In this document: in pieces, positions 51,566 through 60,552 of the stretch | Layout: every line of letters begins with the position of its first letter | How positions within the stretch are numbered: the stretch's first letter is position 1 | Source: JBFMDN01 sp040753915 | GTDB lineage: Bacteria; Desulfobacterota; Desulfomonilia; Desulfomonilales; Desulfomonilaceae | Direction: 5' to 3' | Length of the DNA: 64,000 nucleotides | NCBI GenBank assembly: GCA_040753915.1 | Contig: JBFMDN010000023.1 | Span: 1-64,000, forward strand | The notes under the pieces: generated by a model | The model's database searches: none | What the model was told of the DNA's origin: nothing | The model's input: only the letters and a program-made list of their open reading frames with translations | Position numbers and translations under genes: made by a program

Positions 51566-51943
51566 TCACGGCACGTCACGTATGAACGTGGCACGCGAGG
51601 AGTCCGACTCCCATATGGATATACTATAGAGCATGTCGGCTTGCTCATTCAATTGCTTGGATACCTCCTCGAAAAGGTATGCGGCGATATTCTCTGCAGA
51701 GGGCTCCACGCGATCGAAGGGCTCGATTTCGTTGAGATAATTGTGATCGAGCCGTTCCACCGCGGCGTTGGCTGCCGCCTTCAAGACGCCGAAATCAATG
51801 ACCATTCCTCCTTCCCCAGGAGCAGAAGATCTGGCGCAGACAGAGACCTTGTAGTTGTGTCCGTGGAGTCGCTCACACTTTCCATTATAATTGCGCAATC
51901 GGTGTGCTGCCGAGAAGCTGGTGGTTATTTCAACTTCGTACAT
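51566..51943 (-). CDS. queD: 6-carboxy-tetrahydropterin synthase QueD
   Basis: Second step of queuosine (preQ0) synthesis, acting on the FolE product. 125 residues starting at the ATG 51943 with AGGAG 9 nt upstream. Zinc ligands and catalytic residues are visible: FSAAHRL, CERLHGHNYKV (Cys and the two His) and LDHNYLNEI; the C-terminal SISIWESDSSRATF carries the substrate-binding Glu. It forms an operon with folE2. QueC/QueE are not in the window. Confidence 0.92.
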   Translation of the reverse strand: MYEVEITTSFSAAHRLRNYNGKCERLHGHNYKVSVCARSSAPGEGGMVIDFGVLKAAANAAVERLDHNYLNEIEPFDRVEPSAENIAAYLFEEVSKQLNEQADMLYSISIWESDSSRATFIRDVP

Positions 51944-51983
51944 GAAACGATTCTCCTGAGAGGTAGTTAACAAAAAACATTAA

Positions 51984-52013
51984 AATTTACGCCAAAGCTG
52001 CCGAATGTGTCAA
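51984..52013 (-). promoter_or_regulatory. Putative queD-folE2 promoter
   Basis: On the minus strand TTGACA (52008-52013), an 18-bp spacer and TAAATT (51984-51989) lie about 40 bp before the queD start. It is back-to-back with the protease promoter. Confidence 0.55.
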
Positions 52014-52031
52014 GGAAAATCCAAAAAGTCA

Positions 52032-52060
52032 TTGACACGCACGCGACCTGCGAGCTATAT
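52032..52060 (+). promoter_or_regulatory. Putative promoter of the secreted protease
   Basis: TTGACA (52032-52037), a 17-bp spacer and CTATAT (52055-52060) lie 70 bp before the protease start codon. Confidence 0.55.
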
Positions 52061-52130
52061 CCTTCGTATCCGCGCCAAGCCGCGCTCGCTCCGCGGCTTG
52101 TGCCGGCAAAGTGCCCGAAGGAGTCACCGG

Positions 52131-53153
52131 ATGACGCTGAGTCGTTTCGGCATCCTCTCTATCATAGCATGTCTCGTCTGCTCGTTGACCACTGGCCCTG
52201 CATCCGCTGCCGGCGAAGAACCAGTCGTCCGCAGAGCTGCCACGCCTTCGACGAACCGCACTTTTCAGATGCATGAGCGGTCCCTCCAGGGTCAGAATGG
52301 AGAGCAGACCAGACCGCACCTTGGCCTGTCTCCTCTTCCGTACTCGCCCCAGGGTCCCCAAACCCCACCGCCTCCAAACGGTCCTACTCAGCGTCCACCA
52401 ACGATCGGTTTTCCCGACATTCGCGGTCTCATCAAGACAGTGAACCCTTCTGTGGTGGCGATACGGATGCTCGATTCTACCACGTCGTGGCCATTGCGCA
52501 ACTTCAGCGGGTCAAAGGAATCGGGGCTCAAGGCCATGGGGTACGGTTCCGGATTTGTCGTCTCCAGCGACGGGCTAATTCTGACCAACGAACATGTTCT
52601 GCGAAACGGGACCCAGATCGAGGTGGAGCTGCTTGGCGGCAAGAAGTACATGGCCAAAGTGGTCCACAAAGACGAGAAAAACGATCTTGCCCTCCTCAAG
52701 ATCGATGCCGGCAATTTGCGGCCCGTGAAATTGGGGGATTCAGATGGTGTCGAGCTTGGGGAGTGGGTGGTTGGAATCGGCAATCCTTACGGAATCGGAC
52801 AATCGATCATGATCGGGATAGTGAGCGCGCAGCGCCGACTCATCCCCGGATCCGGCTATCCGCCGCTGATACAGATAGACGCAGCCATGAACCTGGGCAA
52901 CTCCGGAGGGCCGCTGTTCAACCTCGACGGGGAAGTAATCGGCATCACAACGATTTTGTTGTGGAAGAGCCAGGGCATAGGGTTCGCAACTCCGGTCAAT
53001 GTGGCCAGGGGCTTTATCCAAGGCAAAGTCCCCGGCCCGAGCAGAGCCGCGTCCGTTTCCTCCTTCGCGCCCATCGGTCCGGTTTCCAATGCTCCACGGC
53101 TCCTCAAGGAGCCTTTCAATCCTCTCGATCCACCCTGGAAATTCTCGAGGTGA
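52131..53153 (+). CDS. Secreted trypsin-like serine protease, no PDZ
   Basis: 340 residues with a signal peptide (FGILSIIACLVCSLTTGPASAA). After a Pro/Gln-rich linker (SPQGPQTPPPPNGPTQRPP) the HtrA-like protease domain has the triad His in LILTNEHVL, Asp in KNDLALLKID and Ser in NLGNSGGPLF, with AMNL before the Ser. DegP/HtrA proteins continue into PDZ domains; this one ends with 40 Pro-rich residues instead, so it should not form PDZ-regulated cages. It is probably periplasmic or surface-exposed. GAAGGAG precedes the ATG; the longer frame upstream lacks a ribosome binding site. Confidence 0.88.
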   Translation: MTLSRFGILSIIACLVCSLTTGPASAAGEEPVVRRAATPSTNRTFQMHERSLQGQNGEQTRPHLGLSPLPYSPQGPQTPPPPNGPTQRPPTIGFPDIRGLIKTVNPSVVAIRMLDSTTSWPLRNFSGSKESGLKAMGYGSGFVVSSDGLILTNEHVLRNGTQIEVELLGGKKYMAKVVHKDEKNDLALLKIDAGNLRPVKLGDSDGVELGEWVVGIGNPYGIGQSIMIGIVSAQRRLIPGSGYPPLIQIDAAMNLGNSGGPLFNLDGEVIGITTILLWKSQGIGFATPVNVARGFIQGKVPGPSRAASVSSFAPIGPVSNAPRLLKEPFNPLDPPWKFSR

Positions 53154-53309
53154 CCCGAGGGGCCCCCAGCCCCCTCATCCTTTCGCGGTGAGTCCCTTCC
53201 CGACGCGCCACATTGCCCTGCAGAATTGTACACGGATGGGGTATAAGGAGGAGTCATCTCTGCACATTGGGGAGAATGCACAGCAACGAGCGAGGAAGAA
53301 GGAGCACCC

Positions 53310-54728
53310 ATGCCAGCGAAGAAGGAAAGGGACAAGACCCGGAAGTTGAAAGATGCGTTGATGAAGGAGCCGGCGCGAGTCTGGGACAAGGTTTCGCCCA
53401 AAGAGCGTAAGGAGATTTTCGCGTACGCCGAGAGCTACCTGGACTTCCTGAATAGGGCTCGTACCGAGCGCAGGGCAGTCCAGTACCTGGTGGAATCTGC
53501 ATCTAGTCGAGGATTTCGAGATATCGGGTCCCGGGGCAGGCGCCGTGGCCGTGTCTTCTTTGCGTCTCGTGGCAAGCTGCTCTTCTTGGCAGTGACGGGG
53601 AAACAGCCGATGACCGAGGGCATCAGGTTGATCTGTTCTCATGTGGACGCTCCCCGGCTGGATCTCAAGCCCAACCCCTTGTACGAAGATACTGGCCTTG
53701 CTCTTCTCAAAACCCACTATTACGGGGGCATAAAGAAATATCATTGGGTGGCACGGAGCCTTGCCCTGTGCGGAACAGTCGTCCGCTCCGACGGATCGTC
53801 GGTGGAGGTAGACGTGGGCTTCGACGCAGCCGATCCCATTCTCACCATCACGGACTTGCTGCCGCATCTCTCCCGCAAACAGATGGAAAAGAAAGCCTCT
53901 GAATTTATGCCCGCAGAAAACCTCAATTTAATCGCGGGAAATCTGCCTCACCAAGACACGGACTCGGACGATCGAGTAAAGCTGGCTGTGCTTGAGCTCC
54001 TGAACACGAAGTACGGAATAACGGAAGAGGACTTCGTGACGGCAGAGCTCCAGGTCGTGCCTGCCGAGCCCGCGCGCAGCGCTGGTTTGGACAGGAGTCT
54101 GGTCGCAGGATACGGTCAAGACGATCGCGTGTGCGCATTCGCAAGTTTTACGGCCTTGTTGGAGACGGCCGATCCGCAACATACCGCGATCGCGGTGTTC
54201 TACGACAAAGAGGAGATTGGATCGGAAGGGAACACGAGCGCGAAATCGCGCCTACTCGATCTTTTCCTCATGGAGCTCCTGAGCTTGACGGGGACATCGC
54301 CGTCAGCAATCAATTTGCACCGGGTGTATCTGAACGGCAAGGCGCTCTCTGCGGACGTGGCGGTAGGCTATGATCCCACGTACCCGGACGTGTACGAAAA
54401 GCGGAACTCCCCGAAAGTGGGATGGGGCATAAACCTGAAGAAGTACACCGGACATGGCGGCAAGTACATGGCATCGGATGCCAACGCCGAGTATGCGGCC
54501 TGGGTGAGGAGACTCTTCAACGAAGCGGGAGTCCTGTGGCAGGCGGGGGGCATGGGGAAAGTCGACGAAGGGGGAGGAGGCACGGTCTCCAAGTTTCTGG
54601 CAAACACGGGCCTGGAGATCCTCGATTGCGGCCCGGCCCTCTTGGGAATGCACTCCCCGCTGGAGCTCATCGCTAAAGACGACATATGGATGTGCAACAA
54701 AGCGTTCAAAGTATTTTTTGCCAGCTAG
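53310..54728 (+). CDS. M18-family aspartyl aminopeptidase
   Basis: 472 residues, a cytosolic dinuclear-zinc aminopeptidase of the M18 family. Metal and catalytic motifs are visible: LICSHVDAPRLDLKPNPLYED (His, Asp), YGQDDRVCAFAS (bridging Asp), VFYDKEEIGSEGNTSA (Glu-Glu), SADVAVGYDPTYPDV and GMHSPLELI (His). Family members release N-terminal, often acidic, residues and form dodecamers. AAGGAG precedes the ATG. It is separated from the protease by 156 bp. Confidence 0.9.
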   Translation: MPAKKERDKTRKLKDALMKEPARVWDKVSPKERKEIFAYAESYLDFLNRARTERRAVQYLVESASSRGFRDIGSRGRRRGRVFFASRGKLLFLAVTGKQPMTEGIRLICSHVDAPRLDLKPNPLYEDTGLALLKTHYYGGIKKYHWVARSLALCGTVVRSDGSSVEVDVGFDAADPILTITDLLPHLSRKQMEKKASEFMPAENLNLIAGNLPHQDTDSDDRVKLAVLELLNTKYGITEEDFVTAELQVVPAEPARSAGLDRSLVAGYGQDDRVCAFASFTALLETADPQHTAIAVFYDKEEIGSEGNTSAKSRLLDLFLMELLSLTGTSPSAINLHRVYLNGKALSADVAVGYDPTYPDVYEKRNSPKVGWGINLKKYTGHGGKYMASDANAEYAAWVRRLFNEAGVLWQAGGMGKVDEGGGGTVSKFLANTGLEILDCGPALLGMHSPLELIAKDDIWMCNKAFKVFFAS

Positions 54729-55327
54729 CTCACGGGTGTCCATGAGATGGGGGGATTTGATTCCCCGGAGGTTTACACGGGGAGACGCGTTGAGGGAGCG
54801 AGCGGGAAAAAGCTGAGGAACGAAAATTCATTGATATGAACGCGACAAAGTTGGCCGACGGGACGGATGATTGTATCTCAACAAGTGGGTGATCTTCTGA
54901 GAATTAGCTATAGGTGCTGTTTTTCTGTTTCTCCTTCCCGTTTGCACGAATGAGAATTGATCGTGAAAAAGGGGTTGCGCTGGGTACGCGAAATACTGTA
55001 AATTGAAAAAGTGTCGCGAGATCCTGTGAGGAAGGGGACGAGTGTCCTGAGCAGGGTTAGCCGTAGCCATATAGTACGCGAGGGCGTGGATGCGATCTCT
55101 TGGGCGCTGCAAGACTGAATCGTCTTAGGGACGCACGGTTTAGTAAACCGCTCATATGCCGTCGGACACTCATCCATGGCGTGTTGTGACCATCTAAGAT
55201 CGGGATGGCTCGGGTTCCCCATGGGAATCCCGAGCCACCGCCGCGCGGGTGCAACGCCCGAGGATCGGACGGGACGGGGACGGCAGAACAGCTCTACCAT
55301 TGAATCTCAACCCGGAGGTGGTTGTTT
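54729..55327. other. Long leader region before the thiolase gene
   Basis: About 600 bp without a recognisable gene. It includes a strong hairpin (GGCTCGGG-TTCCC, CATG, GGAA-TCCCGAGCC at 55207-55236) with no T run, about 90 bp before the thiolase start. It may be a regulatory leader of the aromatic operon. Confidence 0.45.
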
Positions 55328-56503
55328 ATGGACCGCAATGTATGCGTAATCGCCGGTGGAATGTCCAAATGGGGGGTGAGAGACGGCAGCCAACGGGATT
55401 TCTACCAAGAAGCAGCCAAGGCTTGCTACGACGATGCGCCGGGGCTTAATCCAAAGGACATAGACGGCTTGCTCGTTGCTTCCGCCTACACGGAGCGCAC
55501 ATCGTATCAGACGCATCTGGCTCCTTTGGTGGCCGAGTATGTCGGTATCAAGCCCAGGAGCATTTGTGCCCGGGTCGAATTGCTGTGCGCGAGCGGAAGT
55601 TCAGCCATTATTCTTGCGTTCGGACTCATTAAGTCGGGTCAAGCGGACATGGTGATGGTGGCTGGAGGGGAGAAGCTCTATACCCCCCAGAAATGGGAGG
55701 TCTTTTACAGCGAGCTGGCATCGGTTGATCATGACTGGGATGGAGGCCAAGGTCTGGGTTTGCCGCCCCCTGTCTTCGCGATGGTAGCAAAGCAGCACAT
55801 GAAGCAGTACGGAACGAAAAAAGAGCATCTCGCGACCGTGTCCGTGAAGAACAGAAGAAATTCAGCCAAGAATCCGTGCGCACAATTCCAAAAGGAAGTC
55901 AGCATGGACGAGGTCATGAATGCCCGCATGATCGTGGCGCCTTTGACCTTGTTTGATTGCTGCCCCATTACGGACGGGGCAGCCGCGATAATATTGGCCG
56001 CGGAGGAAAAGGCAAAGCAAGTGACGGACAAGCCACTCGTGTACATACGCGGCACAGGACAAGCCTCCCTGAACAACATGTCAGCCAACATGCCGAGTTG
56101 GACCACGTGGGAGGCTCTGAAGATAGCTGGTCAAGAGGCGTACAGGAAAGCGAGAGTCGAGCCGAAAGACATCGATGTTGCAATGACCCACGACTGCTTC
56201 ACCATCTCCGAGATCATCGAGATGGAGGACCTGGGGTTCTGCAAGAAAGGAGAGGGCGGCTTCTTCGTGGGGGACGGACAGAATGATATCGGTGGCAAGA
56301 TCCCCACGAATACGGATGGTGGACTCCTCGGCTGCGGTCATCCTTTTGGTGGGACCGGCATACGCCAGGGGATAGAGGTCATGCGTCAGTTGCGAGGGGA
56401 TGCTGTCCAGCAGGTTGAGGGAGCGTCCCTGGGGCTCACCCACAATCTGAGCGGATTCATTGCGGCTCATACGGTTCTTATTTACGGAAGGGAGGCATCA
56501 TGA
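55328..56503 (+). CDS. Thiolase-family protein (DUF35-partnered)
   Basis: 391 residues. Thiolase fold with the nucleophilic Cys in LLCASGSSAI, THDCFTISEI (His/Asn-region equivalent) and the C-terminal GCGHPFGGTG. Thiolases of this subtype work with a DUF35 zinc-ribbon/OB protein, as in the toluene-pathway benzoylsuccinyl-CoA thiolase BbsAB; the gene for such a partner overlaps the stop here (ATGA). It lies in front of bamA and bamR. A thiolytic step in aromatic or dicarboxylic acyl-CoA breakdown is therefore likely, but the substrate is not shown. GGAGG is 9 nt before the ATG. Confidence 0.85.
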   Translation: MDRNVCVIAGGMSKWGVRDGSQRDFYQEAAKACYDDAPGLNPKDIDGLLVASAYTERTSYQTHLAPLVAEYVGIKPRSICARVELLCASGSSAIILAFGLIKSGQADMVMVAGGEKLYTPQKWEVFYSELASVDHDWDGGQGLGLPPPVFAMVAKQHMKQYGTKKEHLATVSVKNRRNSAKNPCAQFQKEVSMDEVMNARMIVAPLTLFDCCPITDGAAAIILAAEEKAKQVTDKPLVYIRGTGQASLNNMSANMPSWTTWEALKIAGQEAYRKARVEPKDIDVAMTHDCFTISEIIEMEDLGFCKKGEGGFFVGDGQNDIGGKIPTNTDGGLLGCGHPFGGTGIRQGIEVMRQLRGDAVQQVEGASLGLTHNLSGFIAAHTVLIYGREAS

Positions 56504-56988
56504 GCACACCGGGAATCCCCATACTCGAAGGACGATACATGGTCACCATGGACCTGTATCCTCAGCAGAGTAAAGAATTCAATCAGATGTACCTCTTCTA
56601 CGAGAATCTGAGAAAAGGCCGCTTCACAACGACCAAGTGCAAGGATTGCGGATCCGAGCCGTTTCCCCCGCGGTTGCTCTGTCCTGACTGTTTCAGCACC
56701 AACATGGAATGGGTGGACTGGCCGACCGAGGGGACCGTGATAGAGTCTACCGAGGAAGTGGTCGGGGTCCCCTTGGGCTTCGGACGGGCTCCCCTGATTC
56801 ATGCCCTCGTGGACTTGCAGGGCAAGCGTACTCTTTTCGTCCGTATCGTCAATTGCAAAGAAGGTGAGCTCAAGCCGGGGGACAAGGTCAAATTGTCGGT
56901 GTTCGATATAGACCCGGTTCCCCAAGAGGTAGGGAAAGATGTCGTAGAGATGCCTCGGGTCTTCTACGCGTTCGAACCGGTGAAATGA
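56500..56988 (+). CDS. DUF35 zinc-ribbon / OB-fold protein
   Basis: 162 residues. After a helical N-terminus, CKDCG-x10-CPDC forms a zinc ribbon, followed by an OB domain (GTVIESTEEVVGVPLGFGRAPLIHALVDLQGKRTLFVRIV, then KPGDKVKLSVF). Such proteins are structural or CoA-binding partners of thiolases. The start overlaps the thiolase stop, so the two are probably made as a complex, much like BbsA with BbsB. bamA begins 124 bp downstream. Confidence 0.88.
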   Translation: MSTPGIPILEGRYMVTMDLYPQQSKEFNQMYLFYENLRKGRFTTTKCKDCGSEPFPPRLLCPDCFSTNMEWVDWPTEGTVIESTEEVVGVPLGFGRAPLIHALVDLQGKRTLFVRIVNCKEGELKPGDKVKLSVFDIDPVPQEVGKDVVEMPRVFYAFEPVK

Positions 56989-57112
56989 TATCAGGTTATC
57001 CGGCGTTGGGGCTGCTGTAGATCTCCCCATGGCGCCGCGCTGCTATTGACCTTCGGTGGGCCGCTGCCGACCCGAGGGTCCAAATCCATGGAATTTGCAC
57101 AGGAGGATGAAT

Positions 57113-58243
57113 ATGGCACTTGAATGGTTGCCTCGCGACGACAGACTGAAGGATCATATTCTTTTTGGTCCTGAGCATTGGGGAACTGAAGCACCATGCA
57201 CGGTGTACGAAAAGAAGCCTTTAACGGATCCAAATGGGAACCAGATCGAAGGGTTGTATGTGGCCTGGATCCGACTGAACAACCCCAATCAGTATAACTC
57301 CTACACCACCGAAATGGTAAAGGGCGTTATCGCGGGATTCAGCGCAGCGAGCCAGGACCGTACCGTTGTCGCAGCCGTTTTCACAGGCACGGGAGACCGC
57401 GCATTCTGCACCGGCGGCAATACGAAGGAATACGCAGAATACTATTCCAAGAGGCCTCATGAGTACGGCGAGTACATGGACCTGTTCAATGGCATGGTTG
57501 ACGCCATCCTGAACTGCAAGAAGCCCGTAATCTGCCGGGTTAACGGCATGAGGGTGGCTGGCGGCCAGGAAATCGGAATGGCTTGCGATCTGGCCGTTTC
57601 CAGTGACCTAGCCATTTTCGGTCAGGCAGGCGCACGGCATGGATCGAGCCCAGACGGAGGCTCTACAGATTTTCTGCCCTGGTTCCTCAGCATGGAAGAT
57701 GCGATGTGGAACTGCGTGAGCTGCGAGATGTGGTCCGCGTACAAGATGAAGGCGAAAAATCTGATCTCCAAGGCAGTGCCCGTCCTGAAGAAAGGTGACA
57801 CCTTTGTCCGCAACCCGCTCGTGATCACCGACTCGTACGTAAAGGACGGGGAGATTGTGTACGGTGAGTTCAAGACCGGCAGCGAGGCCAAAGAGGCTAA
57901 AGAGATGATGAAAGAGCTCCCCGTGGATTTCGAGCTCTTGGACAAAGAGGTTAACAGGATAATCTGGACATTCGCAAACCTGTTCCCCGGGTGCCTCATC
58001 AAGGCCATCGACGGGATCAGGGCCAAGAAGAAGTTCTTCTGGGATCAGACGAAGCTCGCCAACCGGCATTGGCTTATGGCTAACATGGGATATGAGGCGT
58101 TCCTCGGATTCAACGCGTTCAACACCAAGAAAATCACGGGCCAGGATGTGGTTGATTTCATTAAGTGGCGGCAGCTCTTGGCCAAGGGTGCTCCAGCCAC
58201 AGCCGAAACCTTTGCGGAATGCATGGGTAAGCCAAAGGAATAA
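57113..58243 (+). CDS. bamA: 6-oxocyclohex-1-ene-1-carbonyl-CoA hydrolase
   Basis: BamA (Oah) opens the ring in anaerobic benzoyl-CoA degradation, turning 6-oxocyclohex-1-ene-1-carbonyl-CoA into 3-hydroxypimelyl-CoA. It belongs to the crotonase superfamily. 376 residues match the family length. Highly conserved stretches are GLYVAWIRLNNPNQYNSYTTEMVK, AVFTGTGDRAFCTGGNTKEYAEYY, RVNGMRVAGGQEIGMACDLA and FGQAGARHGSSPDGGSTDFLP. AGGAGG is 6 nt before the chosen ATG (57113); a second ATG lies 6 nt upstream. bamR follows 219 bp later. bamA is a recognised marker gene of obligate and facultative anaerobic aromatic degraders. Confidence 0.94.
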   Translation: MALEWLPRDDRLKDHILFGPEHWGTEAPCTVYEKKPLTDPNGNQIEGLYVAWIRLNNPNQYNSYTTEMVKGVIAGFSAASQDRTVVAAVFTGTGDRAFCTGGNTKEYAEYYSKRPHEYGEYMDLFNGMVDAILNCKKPVICRVNGMRVAGGQEIGMACDLAVSSDLAIFGQAGARHGSSPDGGSTDFLPWFLSMEDAMWNCVSCEMWSAYKMKAKNLISKAVPVLKKGDTFVRNPLVITDSYVKDGEIVYGEFKTGSEAKEAKEMMKELPVDFELLDKEVNRIIWTFANLFPGCLIKAIDGIRAKKKFFWDQTKLANRHWLMANMGYEAFLGFNAFNTKKITGQDVVDFIKWRQLLAKGAPATAETFAECMGKPKE

Positions 58244-58257
58244 AAAGACAATGAGGG

Positions 58258-58288
58258 GGGCTCCTCACGGCCTGCGATGAGGAGCCCA
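58258..58288 (+). terminator. Hairpin after bamA
   Basis: GGGCTCCTCA pairs with TGAGGAGCCC just after the bamA stop. There is no T run, so it may be a weak terminator or mRNA-stabilising hairpin separating bamA from bamR. A second hairpin (CCCTCACC/GGTGAGGG, 58361-58405), followed by GGTTTTTGGG, lies just downstream. Confidence 0.5.
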
Positions 58289-58462
58289 TTCAACGAGTCC
58301 GAGGGAGCCGCGTAATATCCATAGCTCGGATTGGCACAGTTCGGCAGACCTCATTCCGGACCCTCACCTTGCACTCCTTCCATTGGGATCGAGCCGGGGT
58401 GAGGGTCGCTGGTTTTTGGGCATTGCCGAAACGTAAGGCCGATTCGTGCCAAGGAGGACAAG

Positions 58463-59242
58463 ATGGAATATCGGTTGATTACCTGTGAAAAGCTGTATGA
58501 CGGGGCTGTCGTGAGAATCGTGCTCAATTCCCCGAAAGCCAATGTCCTGGAAGCAGCAATGCTGCGAGAAATCTTACAGTCTCTTGACGAAGTGGCCAAT
58601 CAGCCCGACGTCAAGCTCATCGTGTTCGAGGGAGCCGGAAAACACTTTTCTTTCGGTGCAAGCGTGCCGGAGCACACCAAGGAAAACGCCGCGATGATGC
58701 TCAAGGCTTTCCATGCAATGTTCTATCGTCTCATTGATCTGGCTGTCCCCACCATGGCCATAGTCCGTGGTCAATGCTTGGGTGGCGGCATGGAGCTGGC
58801 GTTGTTCTGCAATTTCCTCGTGGCGGACAAGACTGCGAAGTTCGGCCAGCCGGAGATCGTGCTAGGAGTCCTTCCGCCACCTGCTTCGGTGATGTTGCCC
58901 AGGAAGGTGGGACAAACCTGCGCTGACGACATTGCGCTCACCGGCAGAACCCTTGACGCGGAAGAAGCCCATCGAGCTGGCATCGTGTCGCTTCTCGTGG
59001 ATTCAGAGCAGGATGCGTGGCAAGCGGCAGTCCAATGGATCGAGCAGCATATCCTGCCCAAGAGTGCCGTCTGTCTCAAGATAGCGAACAAGGCAGTTCG
59101 AATGGGATTCTTCCGGGCATTGCGGGAAGATTTGCCGCGTATGGAAGCCTTGTACCTGAAAGAGCTCATGGAGACCAACGACGCCAATGAGGGCATCATC
59201 GCTTTCCTGGAAAAGCGGAAGCCCGTCTGGAAGAACGAGTAA
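58463..59242 (+). CDS. bamR: Cyclohexa-1,5-dienecarbonyl-CoA hydratase
   Basis: BamR/Dch adds water to cyclohexa-1,5-diene-1-carbonyl-CoA, the product of benzoyl-CoA reductase. 259 residues, crotonase fold. The subtype-specific motif GKHFSFGASVPEHTKE, followed by RGQCLGGGMELALFCNFLVAD and FGQPEIVLGVLPPPASVMLPRKVG, distinguishes it from general enoyl-CoA hydratases. AGGAGG is 5 nt before the ATG. The alcohol dehydrogenase BamQ that acts between BamR and BamA, and the reductase, are not in this window. The second hairpin after bamA may give it separate expression. Confidence 0.9.
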   Translation: MEYRLITCEKLYDGAVVRIVLNSPKANVLEAAMLREILQSLDEVANQPDVKLIVFEGAGKHFSFGASVPEHTKENAAMMLKAFHAMFYRLIDLAVPTMAIVRGQCLGGGMELALFCNFLVADKTAKFGQPEIVLGVLPPPASVMLPRKVGQTCADDIALTGRTLDAEEAHRAGIVSLLVDSEQDAWQAAVQWIEQHILPKSAVCLKIANKAVRMGFFRALREDLPRMEALYLKELMETNDANEGIIAFLEKRKPVWKNE

Positions 59243-59353
59243 AGGTACCTTCCACGCCAGTCGTCGAGCCAAGACTGGAGGAAAAGCCGACCGGCACCGG
59301 AGTGGGGATCGTTCGGCTCCCGCGCCGGATGCCGGTGACTTCAAGATTGCGAC

Positions 59354-59484
59354 AAGGGGTCAAGTCTTGTTTCTTGATCTTCCTTTCACATCTTAAACTC
59401 GCCGGCTCTGTCTAGACCAGGCCAGTAGCTTATTCACAGGCCATCGTGATCATAGATTCATCAAGAAACAAGACCTGACCCCCG
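59354..59484. mobile_element. Palindromic mini-element
   Basis: GGGGTCAAGTCTTGTTTCTT (59357-59376) is inverted at the other end as AAGAAACAAGACCTGACCCC (59463-59482). The 131-bp unit is non-coding and resembles REP/MITE elements mobilised by Y1 transposases. It lies between bamR and a small gene on the other strand. Confidence 0.65.
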
Positions 59485-59498
59485 TGCGTGCACAAGGA

Positions 59499-59732
59499 TT
59501 ACGCGAGCTCGTCGATGGCCTTTTGGGCTTCGACAAATGCTCTGGTCACCTGAGAGTCGCTCAGCCTGGCCCGTTCGTAGAGCTCCGGTACTGTCATGAG
59601 ATCGGCCTCGATGAGCTTCTCGAATACGCTCTGGAGTCCGTCCGGAGTGAGCCCGTACTTGTTCATCAGGGCCGAATCGTCCAACCCGTCTCGCATGTCC
59701 GACACAAAGTCCTTCGCTTTGATCTTCACCAT
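59499..59732 (-). CDS. Small hypothetical protein with helical repeat
   Basis: 77 residues from the ATG at 59732 (GAAGGC upstream). The segment MVKIKAKDFVSDMRDGLDDSALMNKYGLTPDGLQSVFEKLI-like region (a DALMxKYxLSxxGLQxLFxKL pattern) recurs in many deltaproteobacterial proteins as a short helical module of unknown role. The second half (MTVPELYERARLSDSQVTRAF) is also helical. Soluble, no signal. Confidence 0.6.
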   Translation of the reverse strand: MVKIKAKDFVSDMRDGLDDSALMNKYGLTPDGLQSVFEKLIEADLMTVPELYERARLSDSQVTRAFVEAQKAIDELA

Positions 59733-60552
59733 GATCGAATGCCTTCTTTGACGAAGAGCCTGTTTATCTGTGCCTATAGCGGTTGACACCCAAAATGTCC
59801 GATTCGCCTATTCGACAATGATGGGCGAGACGAACGTGTCTCAAAACTCGGGACACACCAAAAAACGTAGCACGATTGAGCGTCGATGCGTGGAAAGGCA
59901 CCCTCACCCCAACCCTCTCCCAGAGGGAGGGGGAGCCGTAGGGATACCCTCTCTCCCGCGATGGGGGAAAGGCTGAGGGTGAGGTGGTGTGCCACGATCA
60001 TCACGGACTGCAGGCTTATGAGACACTTTCAGACGCCCGTCCCACCGGTCCGCGATCCTTTCATACATGCCCACGGGACATGGGAAGCGGACAGAACGTT
60101 CGGCAATTAATTCATGTTACCCTTCTCTGCGTCACCTGTGAAGACCAAGGCAGCAGTTTTTTCTCCTAAGGCACGGTTTCACTCCGTTGACGGAGCCGGT
60201 AGCCCGGAGAGCTATAGTGCAACGCATTGAATATGCGTAACATTCATTGCAGTGGAAAGCCAATGAGCCTTCGGTCGACATGGGGACATAATAGAGGTCG
60301 AGACTTCCTATCAGCGCCCGTGAAGGTCCTGACTTATGGCCAACACGATAACCGAGCGCGGCCGTTGCCTTCAAGCTGTCGTTAATGACTCTGTTTGCCA
60401 ATCGGGTTCCGACCTGGTCTTAATGCGCTCCACTATAGTCCATACAATTTTTCGGCAATTGCAAGATTGTTGGCACTGTAATGGGCGAGGTTGGTGTATG
60501 ATTAGAGTGATCGAAGCTCAATGCACAAGGAAGCTTTTATGGGGAGGGAACG
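59733..60552. other. Intergenic region with MITE
   Basis: Apart from MITE copy 2 (59823-60038) no gene is recognised up to the small secreted protein at 60553. Confidence 0.5.
59823..60038. mobile_element. MITE-like repeat, copy 2
   Basis: Ends GGGCGAGACGAACGTGTCTC and GAGACACTTTCAGACGCCC are imperfect inverted repeats. The interior shares CTCGGGACACACC, CGTAGCACGATTG, GCGTGGAAAGGCACCCTCAC and GTGTGCCACGAT with copy 1 at 11623-11843. The middle again folds into a CACCCTCACC/GGTGAGGTGG hairpin. Confidence 0.75.

Noticed and set aside
58326..58346. TGGCAC-N5-GGCA as a sigma-54 promoter before bamR
   Set aside because: The -12 element lacks the essential TTGC core, so the match is too weak.
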